A stretch of DNA of 64,000 nt from Ga0077555 sp050187415. GTDB taxonomy: Bacteria > Pseudomonadota > Alphaproteobacteria > Rhizobiales > Hyphomicrobiaceae. The DNA lies in assembly GCA_050187415.1 (NCBI GenBank), contig JBFWXN010000007.1:1-64000 (forward strand), read 5' to 3'. This document shows, piece after piece, positions 9,393 through 18,061 of this stretch (its first letter is position 1; each line of letters opens with the position of its first letter). The notes below the pieces were generated by a model. The model had not been told where the DNA came from. It searched no databases and saw only the letters and a list, made by a program, of their open reading frames with translations. Position numbers and translations under genes: made by a program.

Positions 9393-9815
9393 TTACTTCC
9401 CGACGCGCACTGTCGCGTAGCCCGACAGCACGACGTCGCCCTTCTGGTTTGTCGTGGTGATCGCCATGTCGACCAGCGTGTCACCGCTTTCCTCGCGGAT
9501 CGCCTCGACGACGGCCTTGCCAGTGAGGTCGTCGCCCGGCCAGACCTGATTGGTGAAACGGACGCCGTACTTCTTGACGTTCTCCGCCCCGAATCGGTCG
9601 GTCACGACGCGGCCCGTCATGCCCATGGTGAGCATGCCATGGGCGAAAACACCCGGGTATCCCGCCGCTTCGCGGCAATACACGTCGTCGGTGTGCAAAG
9701 GGTTATAGTCCCCCGAGGTGCCCGAATACATGACGAGAAGGGTGCGCTTCAGGTCCTTGACCAGAACGTCCTCGAAGGTATCGCCGACGGAGATCTGGCT
9801 CGCTTTCATTGGCAT
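9393..9815 (-). CDS. MaoC-like hot-dog dehydratase
   Basis: This 140-residue single hot-dog protein has the hydratase-2 type signature GDYNPLHTD, with the catalytic Asp and His. It continues PGVFAHGMLTMGM. The family adds water to trans-2-enoyl-CoA or related thioesters. It begins 12 bp after the stop of the next MaoC-like gene, with an AAGGAG site 8 bases before the ATG, so the two are clearly cotranscribed. The pair probably forms a heteromer, as HTD2-like and MaoC-like partners do in other actinobacterial and proteobacterial CoA pathways. Confidence 0.9.
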   Translation of the reverse strand: MPMKASQISVGDTFEDVLVKDLKRTLLVMYSGTSGDYNPLHTDDVYCREAAGYPGVFAHGMLTMGMTGRVVTDRFGAENVKKYGVRFTNQVWPGDDLTGKAVVEAIREESGDTLVDMAITTTNQKGDVVLSGYATVRVGK

Positions 9816-9827
9816 ATCGTCGGCTCC

Positions 9828-10295
9828 TTATTTCTGGTCCACGGGACGTTCGGTTCTGACGCTGACGCCGCGTGAGATGCAGACGAGATCGCCCTTGGAG
9901 TCCCGGTACTCCATGACGCGCTCTGTGAAGACGAGCTTGCCGGCACGCTTGCTCTCCTTCTCCCAGGTCTTGCCGAGCTTCTCGATGACCTTGAGAACGT
10001 CGCCGGGCATGACAGGGCGGATGAACTCGAAGTGTTGTTCGGCATGGAGGCCGCCCGAAGACGATGGTTTGCCCTTGACGCCGGAGGGGTCCTTGCCGGA
10101 GCCGAACCAATCCACGTCCGGTTTCGGGCGCAAGTGGTAGTCGGGATCGAACTGCGCGACGGCGCGCGGAAATGTCGGGGGCGCTGCAGCGGATTCGAGC
10201 CCGGTGTCGGGAACCGAATAATCGCCAATCGAGCGACGAAACATCATGATATGCGTCGCTTCGACGGGGAAGGTCACAGTTTTTTCGTTTTCCAT
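9828..10295 (-). CDS. FAS1/HTD2-like MaoC dehydratase N-terminal-domain protein
   Basis: This 155-residue hot-dog fold protein is of the type that lacks the catalytic Asp-His motif and partners the active MaoC subunit. Features are an N-terminal segment MENEKTVTFPVEATHIMMF, the AAPPTFP motif typical of the family, and LHAEQHFEFIRPVMPGD. I chose the start at 10295; the longer frame to 10361 adds a basic, non-homologous-looking stretch. It is followed after 12 bp by the catalytic-type MaoC gene, which supports a two-subunit hydratase. Confidence 0.85.
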   Translation of the reverse strand: MENEKTVTFPVEATHIMMFRRSIGDYSVPDTGLESAAAPPTFPRAVAQFDPDYHLRPKPDVDWFGSGKDPSGVKGKPSSSGGLHAEQHFEFIRPVMPGDVLKVIEKLGKTWEKESKRAGKLVFTERVMEYRDSKGDLVCISRGVSVRTERPVDQK

Positions 10296-10445
10296 GTTCT
10301 CGTCTGCCGTGTCCTCTGCTGGAGTTTTCTGTTGCCGCCGCGTCGGGCGGCGCTGCGGCAAGCGTCTGTTTGATGCGTCTTGGTCGGCACTGGCCCGCTC
10401 TGGATGTGCAGCAGCGTGGATATCCGCTTTCGAACCGCCTTTGGC

Positions 10446-11207
10446 CTACTTGCGTCCTGCCGAGACGCCACCGTCCACCATGTAGACACCGCCCGTGCAG
10501 AAACTCGACTCGTCCGAGGCGAGGAACAGCATCATCCGCGCGACTTCTTCGGGCGTGCCATAGCGGCCGAGCGGCGTGCCGGCGGCCATCGGCTGGTCGT
10601 TGCGTCCGCCGAAGCCGCGCATCTTCTCGAGAGAGGCGATCATCGGGGTATCGATCGGGGATGGATTGACTGTGTTCACTCGGATTTTCTTGTCGGCGCC
10701 TTCGAGTGCGGCAGAGCGCATCAGGCCGATCACCGCATGCTTCGAGGCGGTGTAGGCCGAGAGATTGGACGTGGCGCGGATACCGGACGTGGACGATGTG
10801 ATGACGATGGAACCGCCCGATGCCTGCATGGCCTTCATCGCATATTTCAAGCCAAGCCAGACGCCGCGAACGTTGACGGCGATGACCTTGTCGAACATCT
10901 CTGCAGGATATTCGACCAGCGACGACGTGATGCCTTCGATACCCGCATTGAGGATGGCAATGTCGACGTTGCCGAACCGCGACATAGTCTGGTCGACGAG
11001 GTTCCTGACGGCGCCTTCGTCGGTCACATCGGTCAGACAGACGGCGGCGGATGCACCAATCTCGTCGGCAACGTCCTGCAACGGCTCAGCCAGGACGTCG
11101 GCGAGCATGACCTTGGCGCCTTCGGCCGCAAAGAGGCGAGCAGCCGCGGCGCCTATACCGCGCGCGGCTCCCGTTATGATCGCCACCTTGCCGTCCAGTC
11201 TCGCCAT
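10446..11207 (-). CDS. Short-chain dehydrogenase/reductase (SDR)
   Basis: This 253-residue classical SDR has the cofactor motif TGAARGIG at residues ~12-19, the NAG motif (ILNAGIEG), catalytic Ser in ITSSTS and YTASK (catalytic Tyr and Lys). It ends YMVDGGVSAG, the standard C-terminal substrate/oligomer segment. It is a cytoplasmic NAD(P)-dependent oxidoreductase. The surrounding MaoC, crotonase and LLM genes suggest a beta-oxidation-like 3-hydroxyacyl-CoA or alicyclic alcohol substrate, but this is inference from context. Confidence 0.9.
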   Translation of the reverse strand: MARLDGKVAIITGAARGIGAAAARLFAAEGAKVMLADVLAEPLQDVADEIGASAAVCLTDVTDEGAVRNLVDQTMSRFGNVDIAILNAGIEGITSSLVEYPAEMFDKVIAVNVRGVWLGLKYAMKAMQASGGSIVITSSTSGIRATSNLSAYTASKHAVIGLMRSAALEGADKKIRVNTVNPSPIDTPMIASLEKMRGFGGRNDQPMAAGTPLGRYGTPEEVARMMLFLASDESSFCTGGVYMVDGGVSAGRK

Positions 11208-11328
11208 GGTCGTTCTCCCGGAACCGATTTGAACTTCTATTCCGGGATCATTCCGTGTCGGCGTGATGACGTCAATGTTGTGGTAACTCTGCTGCTTCCG
11301 CGTCCGGTCGGTCGGGCGACGCCGTATG

Positions 11329-12123
11329 TCAGCGGCCTTTGAACTGAGGCTTTCGTTTCTCCATGAAGGCGCGGCGGCCTTCGATATAATCCTCGCTGGC
11401 GAAACAGACCGTCACCATTTCATCGACGGCAGCGCGGTTGCGTACGGATTCGTCGGTGACGACAGCATCGATCGCCATCTTGGCCGTCTTCATGGTGAGC
11501 GGGGCGTTCTCGGCGATGCGGCCAGTGTAATCCTTCACGTAGCTTTCCAAGCCGGCGACGGGAACGACACGATTGACGAGCCCCATCTGCAACGCTTCCG
11601 CCGCGTTGAATTTGCGCGCGGTGAAGAAAATCTCTTTGGCATACGATGCGCCGACCACATCGACGAGACGCTTCATGCCGCCGTACCGATAGCCGAGGCC
11701 CAGGCGGGCCGCAGGCACAGCGAAGACCGAATCGTCGCTCGCAATGCGCACGTCGGTATTGAGCGCCATGCCGAGGCCGCCACCGATGCATATTCCGCGG
11801 ATCATGGCGATGGTCGGCTTGGTGCAGGCTTGTATGACGGCTGCTGCCTCGTCGCCGGCGGCGTTGTAGATCTTTACGTCGTCGGGGCTCGACCGTTTCT
11901 TCTCGAACTCGGAGATGTCGGCGCCCGATACGAACGCCTTGTCGCCGGCGCCGGCCAGTACAATGCCGCGCACCTCCGGATCCTCTTCGAAAGCCTTGAT
12001 GATCTTGGGGATGGCGAGCCACATCTCGAACGATACGGCGTTGCGCTTCTCTGGCTGGTTGAAGATCATCCAGCCGATACCGCCATCCTTCTTGGCGATC
12101 ATCTTCGTGGTGCCGAATTCCAT
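11329..12123 (-). CDS. Enoyl-CoA hydratase/isomerase (crotonase) family protein
   Basis: This 264-residue crotonase-fold enzyme has NQPEKRNAVS near the N-terminus, the oxyanion-hole segment AFVSGADISEFE, and the second oxyanion-hole stretch GICIGGGLGMALNTDVRIAS. A C-terminal AFMEKRKPQFKGR tail is typical. The first hydratase Glu position is not obvious, so isomerase or hydrolase activity is possible. The start MEFGTTKMIAK at 12123 follows a GGAGAG site; the longer frame adds an Arg-rich leader with no homology-like character. It is in the minus-strand catabolic array with SDR and MaoC genes. Confidence 0.9.
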   Translation of the reverse strand: MEFGTTKMIAKKDGGIGWMIFNQPEKRNAVSFEMWLAIPKIIKAFEEDPEVRGIVLAGAGDKAFVSGADISEFEKKRSSPDDVKIYNAAGDEAAAVIQACTKPTIAMIRGICIGGGLGMALNTDVRIASDDSVFAVPAARLGLGYRYGGMKRLVDVVGASYAKEIFFTARKFNAAEALQMGLVNRVVPVAGLESYVKDYTGRIAENAPLTMKTAKMAIDAVVTDESVRNRAAVDEMVTVCFASEDYIEGRRAFMEKRKPQFKGR

Positions 12124-12284
12124 GGGGCTCTCCTCGTGATCCGTGGTCGTTGGGGGCGCTCGGCGCCGTCGGGTGCGGGCCAACTTGCCCGATTAGGGCA
12201 CGCTTGTCGCGGGGGATGGTGAAGCTTGCCGCTGTGATCACGGCGTATCGGCGGGCTACACGCGAAGTCCGCGGTTCCCAGGCT

Positions 12285-12548
12285 TCAGCCCTTCGTCAAG
12301 TGCCAGATCGCAAGGCCGGCGGCAGCCGCCGGAACAGCGAAAACGATAAACAGGATCGGCGTCTCCTGTTGTACCGTGTAACCGGCCTTCGTGACACCGA
12401 CCCACATGTTGACGACGGCCACCAAGAGCCAGGCCGGCATGAAGACCTTAGCGGCTAGCGCGGCGCGGGCTGCGTCACCGCCCCACAATTTGCCGAACAG
12501 GGCAAATACGCCCAGCAGCACGAGTCCGCCGACAATCACCTGGATCAT
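12285..12548 (-). CDS. Small membrane protein of unknown function
   Basis: This 87-residue protein has three hydrophobic segments: IQVIVGGLVLLGVFALFG, VFMPAWLLVAVVNMWVGV and ILFIVFAVPAAAAGLAIW, so it is probably an inner-membrane protein. I chose the start at 12548 (upstream GGAGAAG, spacing about 12); an in-frame Met at 12581 is possible. It lies between the LLM monooxygenase (44 bp upstream) and the crotonase gene on the same strand. No family recognised. Confidence 0.7.
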   Translation of the reverse strand: MIQVIVGGLVLLGVFALFGKLWGGDAARAALAAKVFMPAWLLVAVVNMWVGVTKAGYTVQQETPILFIVFAVPAAAAGLAIWHLTKG

Positions 12549-12592
12549 ATGCACGTCGTGCTTCTCCGATCGAACCTTCAATCAGATGCTGT

Positions 12593-13462
12593 TCAAGCAT
12601 CGGCGTATTTGGCGATCTTGCCGCGCCAATCGAGGGCATCTTCGGGTGTCTTGACGACCGGTGCGAGGCCGGCCATGGCCGTGACCGGGACCAGCACACG
12701 ATCGACCCCCATCGCCGCGAGCGCCGGAATGTCGTCGAGGCTGTCGGGCAGGCTCACGGTAATCTCCAGCGCGTCCGGATTGCGGCCGGCCTCGCGAGCG
12801 GCCTGGCGGGCAAGTTCAAAGAGCTCTTTTGGGGCCCCGCGCGCCGGAAAGAAGCCGTCGCCGAGGTGTCCGGCACGTCGCGCGGCGGCTGGAGAATGTC
12901 CGCCGACGATCAGCGGCACGTGGCCGTTGACCGGCTGGGGTTGGCAGTAGGCGTCCCTGAAGCGGATGAACTCGCCCTCGAAAGTCGGTTTTTCCGAACC
13001 CCAGAATTCGCGGAGTGCGAGCATATATTCGTCGGTGCGACGACCGCGATCCTCGAACGGGACACCGAGAACCTCGAACTCCTCCTTCAGCCAACCGACG
13101 CCGATGCCGAGCAGCACGCGACCGCCGGACATGTGGTCGAGCGTTGCGACCTGCTTGGCGACCACGGCGGGCTGATGCTGCGGCAGGATCATAATGCCGG
13201 TGGCGAGTTTCACCTTTTTGGTCGCGGCGGCAACGTAGGCCATCCAGATCAACGGGTCGGGTAATGGAATGGCATCGTTACCACCGGCCATTTTGCCGCC
13301 CGTGGCGTATGGATATGAAGAACCATAGCCACCGGGGACGACGGTGTGCTCCACCGTCCAGATCGACTCGAAGCCGGCAGCCTCCGCCGCCTGAGCGAGC
13401 GCCACGGCCTTCGCCGGATCGACGTAATCTCCCGTGTTGCAATAGCGCAGGCCGAATTTCAT
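12593..13462 (-). CDS. LLM-class (luciferase-like) F420/FMN-dependent oxidoreductase
   Basis: This 289-residue TIM-barrel oxidoreductase of the bacterial-luciferase superfamily starts MKFGLRYCNTGDY. It has FESIWTVEHTVVP, ATGIMILPQHQP, GGRVLLGIGVGWLKEEFE and VPLIVGGHSPAAARRA. These are characteristic of the subgroup often annotated as F420-dependent. Members oxidise or monooxygenate varied substrates; whether this organism uses F420 or FMN cannot be seen here. A GGGAG site precedes the ATG. Confidence 0.9.
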   Translation of the reverse strand: MKFGLRYCNTGDYVDPAKAVALAQAAEAAGFESIWTVEHTVVPGGYGSSYPYATGGKMAGGNDAIPLPDPLIWMAYVAAATKKVKLATGIMILPQHQPAVVAKQVATLDHMSGGRVLLGIGVGWLKEEFEVLGVPFEDRGRRTDEYMLALREFWGSEKPTFEGEFIRFRDAYCQPQPVNGHVPLIVGGHSPAAARRAGHLGDGFFPARGAPKELFELARQAAREAGRNPDALEITVSLPDSLDDIPALAAMGVDRVLVPVTAMAGLAPVVKTPEDALDWRGKIAKYADA

Positions 13463-13525
13463 TGGTTTCTCCCGTGTTCCCTGGTTGTCGGCGGCGGGGG
13501 CCCCGGATGCGTTCCGGTCGTGCGA

Positions 13526-14362
13526 TCAGACGCCGGCCGTGCTCATCGCGGCGATGCGCTGCAGCATGGCACTGTCGGGGCGGGCCAGTTCCTCGACGAC
13601 GGTAAAGTGGTTGGTTTGGGGTACGATCACGCATTCGGCCCTGACGCCTGCCTTGCTCCACGCTGCGGTGATCTCAAGCGCCTGGCGAAAGAATTCCTGG
13701 CTCTCGTCGCCGCCGGCGGCCGCAACGAACGTGCAACCCTTGGGCGGAGGCGACCAGAACAGGGGGCTTGCCTCTCTCGCCTTGGCTGGGTCCAGCTTCA
13801 GGGCTTCGTTGATGCTCGTCGGCAGCAGTGGTGACAATTCGAATATACCCGAGATCGCGTAGGCCGCCTTGACGAGATCAGAGGGGACGCCATCGACTTT
13901 CGACCAGTCGGTCGCGAGCATGGACGCGGCGAGATGTCCGCCGGCCGAGTGGCCGACCACAACGAGGCGCTGCCTGGTTCGCTGCCATATCGCGGCAAGG
14001 CACTGGCGCAACTCGCTGATGATGTCGATCACGCCGACAGCCGGGCACAGCGAGTAGGATGGCAGCGCGACCGACACGCCGCGGAGATTCAACTGCTTCG
14101 CGACGAAGCCGTTGTCCTTGCGGTCGCCGCGCTGCCAGTAGCCGCCGTGGATGTAGACGACGATTGCCGCGTTCGTGCCGCCGCTTGCGGCACGGTAGAG
14201 ATCGTAGCGGTTTCGCTCGCCTTTGCCGTAGACGAGGTCCGGCTCGACCTTGCCGTCCTTGAGCCATGCCTCGGTCGCAGCCTTCCAGCGGCTTTGGATG
14301 TCCGGGTGCTCGGGCACGCGGCGCCGGTTGTAGTACTCGGCCTCGAGGTCGAGCGCGGTCAT
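13526..14362 (-). CDS. Alpha/beta hydrolase, kynurenine-formamidase/esterase-like
   Basis: This 278-residue cytoplasmic hydrolase carries the HGGYW oxyanion motif (VVYIHGGYWQRGDRK) and nucleophile elbow GHSAGG. Later acidic and His residues fit a triad (GGDESQEF, TNHFTV). This motif set is shared with kynurenine formamidases and small carbamate or ester hydrolases. No kynurenine pathway gene is nearby. It shares a divergent 156-bp promoter region with the racemase-fold gene to its right. Confidence 0.85.
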   Translation of the reverse strand: MTALDLEAEYYNRRRVPEHPDIQSRWKAATEAWLKDGKVEPDLVYGKGERNRYDLYRAASGGTNAAIVVYIHGGYWQRGDRKDNGFVAKQLNLRGVSVALPSYSLCPAVGVIDIISELRQCLAAIWQRTRQRLVVVGHSAGGHLAASMLATDWSKVDGVPSDLVKAAYAISGIFELSPLLPTSINEALKLDPAKAREASPLFWSPPPKGCTFVAAAGGDESQEFFRQALEITAAWSKAGVRAECVIVPQTNHFTVVEELARPDSAMLQRIAAMSTAGV

Positions 14363-14518
14363 CGTTCTCTCCGTCCGGGTTTGTCGTCTCTACGCGATGT
14401 TCCAGGCCAGCTTAGGCCGGATTGTCCTGGCTGCCCAATAGGGAGTGGTCGACACCGGGGGAGGCGTGGCAGTCTGGCGCCAGGACTCGCGGACAGCCAA
14501 CCTGGGAGATGCACGCCG

Positions 14519-15307
14519 ATGGCGCGGAATGACAACTGGGGATGGCGTGCTCGCATCGGCATGTTCATCGTCGGCAGCGAGGCCGTGCCGGAAGCCGAAT
14601 GGTGGGCGATGATGCCCGACGGGGTATCCGTGCACGTGGCACGCGTAACCGCACGCGCGCCTTGGGCGGCTTGGAATGATGATCGATCAGGTGTCGATCT
14701 CGCCGCGGATGTCGTGCGCGGTGCGCGTCAATTCGCGTCGATGCGTTTGACGGCCGCTGTCATTGGCCACAGCTCGAGCAGCATCATCGGCGGAAAGGGA
14801 TGGGACGAGGCGACCGTGGCGGCGCTCTCGCGCGAGCTTGGGCCGGGCGTGGCGGTCACGACGAATGGCCTCGACAGTGTCGCCGCATTTCGAGCATCGG
14901 GCATATCGCGCCCGTTCGTGGTGCTGCCGCCCTGGTTCAACGACGCGACAGTGTCGCGCGCGGTTGAGTATTACGCGGCGCTGGGTTTTGCGCCCGCGGG
15001 GCATCTGCGCTTTGATCCGGGCCGCAAATGGCGGGACCTCCCGCCGGGCGATCTTTACCCGCAAGGCATGGGTTTCGAGCAGGAGGTCGAGCCGCTTTAT
15101 CGGCAAATCCGGGAACGGTGCCCGGCCGACGCGGACGGGGTGTTCATCGCGGGTACGGGATTTCGCTGCGTCGCGATCCTTGAAGACCTGGAGGCCGATC
15201 TGGCCAAACCGGTACTTTCGGCGAACCAGGTGAGCCTATGGCATTGCCTGCGGCTTTCGGGTGTGCGCAGTCCCGTGACCGGCTACGGGCGGTTGCTGGG
15301 GATTTAG
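14519..15307 (+). CDS. Asp/Glu racemase-superfamily protein (maleate isomerase/arylmalonate decarboxylase-like), catalytic cysteines apparently absent
   Basis: This 262-residue protein has the pattern of maleate isomerase and arylmalonate decarboxylase relatives: AVIGHSSSS mid-protein, then a repeat of the motif as AGTGFRCVAILEDLE and ANQVSLWHCLRLSG. In active family members both motifs normally carry a cysteine (for example xxCTS and SCTxLR). Here the corresponding positions appear to be Ser and Gly, although a nearby Cys follows in GFRC. The start at 14519 follows GGGAG; the longer frame from 13934 is antisense to the hydrolase. Substrate unknown. Confidence 0.75.
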   Translation: MARNDNWGWRARIGMFIVGSEAVPEAEWWAMMPDGVSVHVARVTARAPWAAWNDDRSGVDLAADVVRGARQFASMRLTAAVIGHSSSSIIGGKGWDEATVAALSRELGPGVAVTTNGLDSVAAFRASGISRPFVVLPPWFNDATVSRAVEYYAALGFAPAGHLRFDPGRKWRDLPPGDLYPQGMGFEQEVEPLYRQIRERCPADADGVFIAGTGFRCVAILEDLEADLAKPVLSANQVSLWHCLRLSGVRSPVTGYGRLLGI

Positions 15308-15391
15308 TATCGAGGATCCTCTGAAGAAGGCTCGGAAGGATCGCTTGCAGAAAGCGAATAGGAACGCAGATCCGACGTCGGGCGCAGGGTT

Positions 15392-16849
15392 CTAATTGTT
15401 GGGCGTGTATCGCCAGTACTTGCCCGTACGCGCCTCGGCGACGGCGTAGAGGGGGAAGCGTATGTCAGGCGGGCGCGTGCCGGTTTCGATAAGCAGCCGG
15501 ATGTCCTTCAGGATATGGCTGCGCTCGGCATAGTCGCTGTGGTTCGTCGAGAGCAATGGGTTGGTGCTCGCCTTGGAAATGTCGATGGTATCGAGGTTGC
15601 TCAGGATGACAGGGCCATCGGCGGGCACGTCGCCTGCGCGAGGAATGCCGTCGGCCTGTCGCGACAGGATCAGCGCCTTGTCTTCGTTCGAGGCGTAGAG
15701 CGTGCGGCCGGCGCCGACCTTGAGCTGTGCCGTGATCTCGGAAAAAAGGTCTCGGTCGACGTCGGGAGCTGCGAACACGATCTGGCCGAGCTTACTCTGA
15801 AGGGCGCGGTCGCTACCCGTTTGCACGGTGCGCAAGGCCTCGATCAGTGGACGATTGCCCATGCTGTGAGCGACGATGTGGATCTGCTTGACGCGTGTCT
15901 CCTTGGCGAGGCGGCCAAGGAACTCGATCAGATAGCGCTGTGATCGCGCCGCGCTGTTCAAGTCGTAGGAATAGTCGACATAGGTGCCGCGCGACGGCCA
16001 GCTGTACATCGCCGTCAATCCGTCGAACTCGAGGTCGTGGGCGATCTGGGCCGCGCGATAGAGAGCGTCGTCGAACGACGTGTTGTAGCCGTGCACGAAG
16101 ACGAGGGCCTGGTCCTTGGCGTGGATGGCGCGGTCGAGCTCGCTGTTGGCGCGGCGCGACAGCTCGAGGGCGTCGAGCACGCGCAGGCTGGCGATGGTGA
16201 AGTGCTTCGCAGGGCTCTCGGTCTCCCGGTAGTAGTGGACATTGAGAAACGTGTACTGGCGAGGCCGCGGGATGGTGCCGACCGCCCGAGCCGTCCGCGG
16301 GATGGTGACGACGGCCGCGCCGGTGACGAGCTTGTTGCCACGCTCGGTGGTTGGCTTTGCGTAGACGATCGGTGCGATGGCCTCGATCGAACTCGTCACG
16401 AGCGGCGTGTGCGACACCGGATTCGGCGCCGGTATCGGACTCGGTCCGATCACCTGGGTGTCGACCTTGCGGTCGGTGCCCCAGAGCACCGTGACGACGT
16501 CGAACAGGTTCTCTTTGGTGTTCGGCGTCGCGTCTGCCGCGCGAGGCAACGTGAGGCTGCGGGTGCGCGGGGCCGGCGCCGTGACTGGGCCTCGCGCGGT
16601 CAGCATCTGCCCAGCCCGGCTCGGGTTCAGCATGGCGATCGTGTATGGCACGGGATCGGTTGCGACGCGCTCGCGGCCGGCGATCTCCGGATCAGTGCGT
16701 GCGACCGTCGCAGGTCGGTCGGCAACGACAGCTTTGGCCTCAGGCGAGGGCGGTGGCAGGGTCGGCAGAGCGCCCGAGCATCCCGAGAGACCCAGGAAAA
16801 CGACGAGGATAGCAACGTGCACGTGTCGAATGCGCATGATCCCGGACAA
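15392..16849 (-). CDS. DUF900-type alpha/beta hydrolase lipoprotein
   Basis: This 485-residue protein has an N-terminal lipoprotein signal (VAILVVFLGLSGCSG, lipobox LSGC). A Pro/Ala-rich linker precedes a DUF900 hydrolase domain from about residue 190. That domain starts NVHYYRE and has ALVFVHGYNTSFDDALYRA, AMYSWPS, nucleophile elbow IVAHSMGN, and FAAPDVDRDLF. It should be anchored in the envelope. The family is uncharacterised enzymatically. The ATG at 16837 (MRIRHV) is an alternative start. Confidence 0.88.
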   Translation of the reverse strand: MSGIMRIRHVHVAILVVFLGLSGCSGALPTLPPPSPEAKAVVADRPATVARTDPEIAGRERVATDPVPYTIAMLNPSRAGQMLTARGPVTAPAPRTRSLTLPRAADATPNTKENLFDVVTVLWGTDRKVDTQVIGPSPIPAPNPVSHTPLVTSSIEAIAPIVYAKPTTERGNKLVTGAAVVTIPRTARAVGTIPRPRQYTFLNVHYYRETESPAKHFTIASLRVLDALELSRRANSELDRAIHAKDQALVFVHGYNTSFDDALYRAAQIAHDLEFDGLTAMYSWPSRGTYVDYSYDLNSAARSQRYLIEFLGRLAKETRVKQIHIVAHSMGNRPLIEALRTVQTGSDRALQSKLGQIVFAAPDVDRDLFSEITAQLKVGAGRTLYASNEDKALILSRQADGIPRAGDVPADGPVILSNLDTIDISKASTNPLLSTNHSDYAERSHILKDIRLLIETGTRPPDIRFPLYAVAEARTGKYWRYTPNN

Positions 16850-17098
16850 TCACAACTGGGCTCAGGACGCCGCCGGCTGAACCCGGCTGCCACGTCAAAC
16901 GCGGCTTGCACTCGAAAGCATGGAATTGCGTTTGCGCATGTCGGCAAAACGCAGAATCGTTAGATTTTTGAATACCGGTGCAACGATGATCCCGCAAGGA
17001 CATGCCGGCAACGCCAGGCGACCAGATGCAGGTTTCCCACAGCGCCGCTATCACAAACGGCACCGAGTTCGAGGATCGGCCGTGCGCATTCGGGCGGC

Positions 17099-17986
17099 TC
17101 AAGAGCCCCGCAGGAAATCAAATGCGAAGCCCTCGCCCTTGCGGCGGATATGACCGCAGGACGGCGTCGCGAAGTGCTGCGGCATGACGACAGCTCCGGT
17201 GTCAGCGTGCTTGTCGATCAGGGCTTTGCGCGAGACGCGGGACGCGTCCATGTCGAAATCGGCACGGCAGGAGAGATCGGGAAAGAGGATCTGCATGGGG
17301 TGATGCAGTACGTCCCCGACGAACACGCCCTTTTCGCCCGCGGACGCGATATTGACAACGACGGCGCCCGGCGAATGGCCATGGCATGGCTCCAACGAGA
17401 TGCCGTGGTCCAATTCGTAGTCGTCGGCGACGAGCACGGCTTTCTTTGCGCGGATGAGAGGTAGCACACTGTCCTCGAACGACATCAGGTGAATGTTCTC
17501 GGACTTGCTCTGCGATGTCTCGTAGGCGGTGTTCCAGTAGTCGTACTCGCGCTTGGCCATGATGTAGCGCGCGTTTGGAAACGTCGGCACCCACTGTCCG
17601 TCCTCGAGGCGGGTGTTCCAGCCGACGTGGTCCCAGTGGAGGTGCGTGCACATGACATGCGTGACCTCTTCGGGCTTGACGCCCAGTCCGGCAAGGCCGC
17701 CGAGGAAGTCCTTCTTGCCGATGTCGAACTGCTCGCGGCCGGGTCGCCGCTTGTCTATGCCGCAGCAACTGTCGATCAGGATCGTGTGGTGGCCGGTCTT
17801 CAGGACGAAAGAGTGGAAGCTCATGACAACGCGGCCGTCGTCTGTGATGCGGCCTGGGAGCTGGCGGCGGGCTTCTGCGAGAATCTCATCCGTGACCGCC
17901 GGCAAAAACTCTTTGGCCGCGAAGGCTGGAAACTCCAACTCCGCGACGCGGCCGATGGAATAGTCGCCAAGCTTGAACGCGTGCAT
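17099..17986 (-). CDS. MBL-fold metallo-hydrolase
   Basis: This 295-residue metallo-beta-lactamase-fold protein has the metal motif HLHWDH (THLHWDHVGWN), with CHGHSPGA and VGDVLHHP further along as later metal ligands. It resembles quorum-quenching lactonase/methyl parathion hydrolase relatives but the substrate is unknown. The start at 17986 (MHAFKLGDYSIGRV) is set by a GGAGG ribosome-binding site 8 bases upstream; the longer frame adds a Ser-Pro-rich leader. Confidence 0.9.
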   Translation of the reverse strand: MHAFKLGDYSIGRVAELEFPAFAAKEFLPAVTDEILAEARRQLPGRITDDGRVVMSFHSFVLKTGHHTILIDSCCGIDKRRPGREQFDIGKKDFLGGLAGLGVKPEEVTHVMCTHLHWDHVGWNTRLEDGQWVPTFPNARYIMAKREYDYWNTAYETSQSKSENIHLMSFEDSVLPLIRAKKAVLVADDYELDHGISLEPCHGHSPGAVVVNIASAGEKGVFVGDVLHHPMQILFPDLSCRADFDMDASRVSRKALIDKHADTGAVVMPQHFATPSCGHIRRKGEGFAFDFLRGS

Positions 17987-18061
17987 TGCGAACACCTCCG
18001 GGGATGGTGAGGGCGATCGTACCAACCTGATCGTGAAGACGTGTGCAGTTCCGAACCGGCC

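Noticed and set aside
7337..9484. Long 715-residue minus-strand frame
   Set aside because: It is antisense to the hypothetical protein and CurA-like reductase genes, which have ribosome-binding sites and family motifs; its translation shows none.
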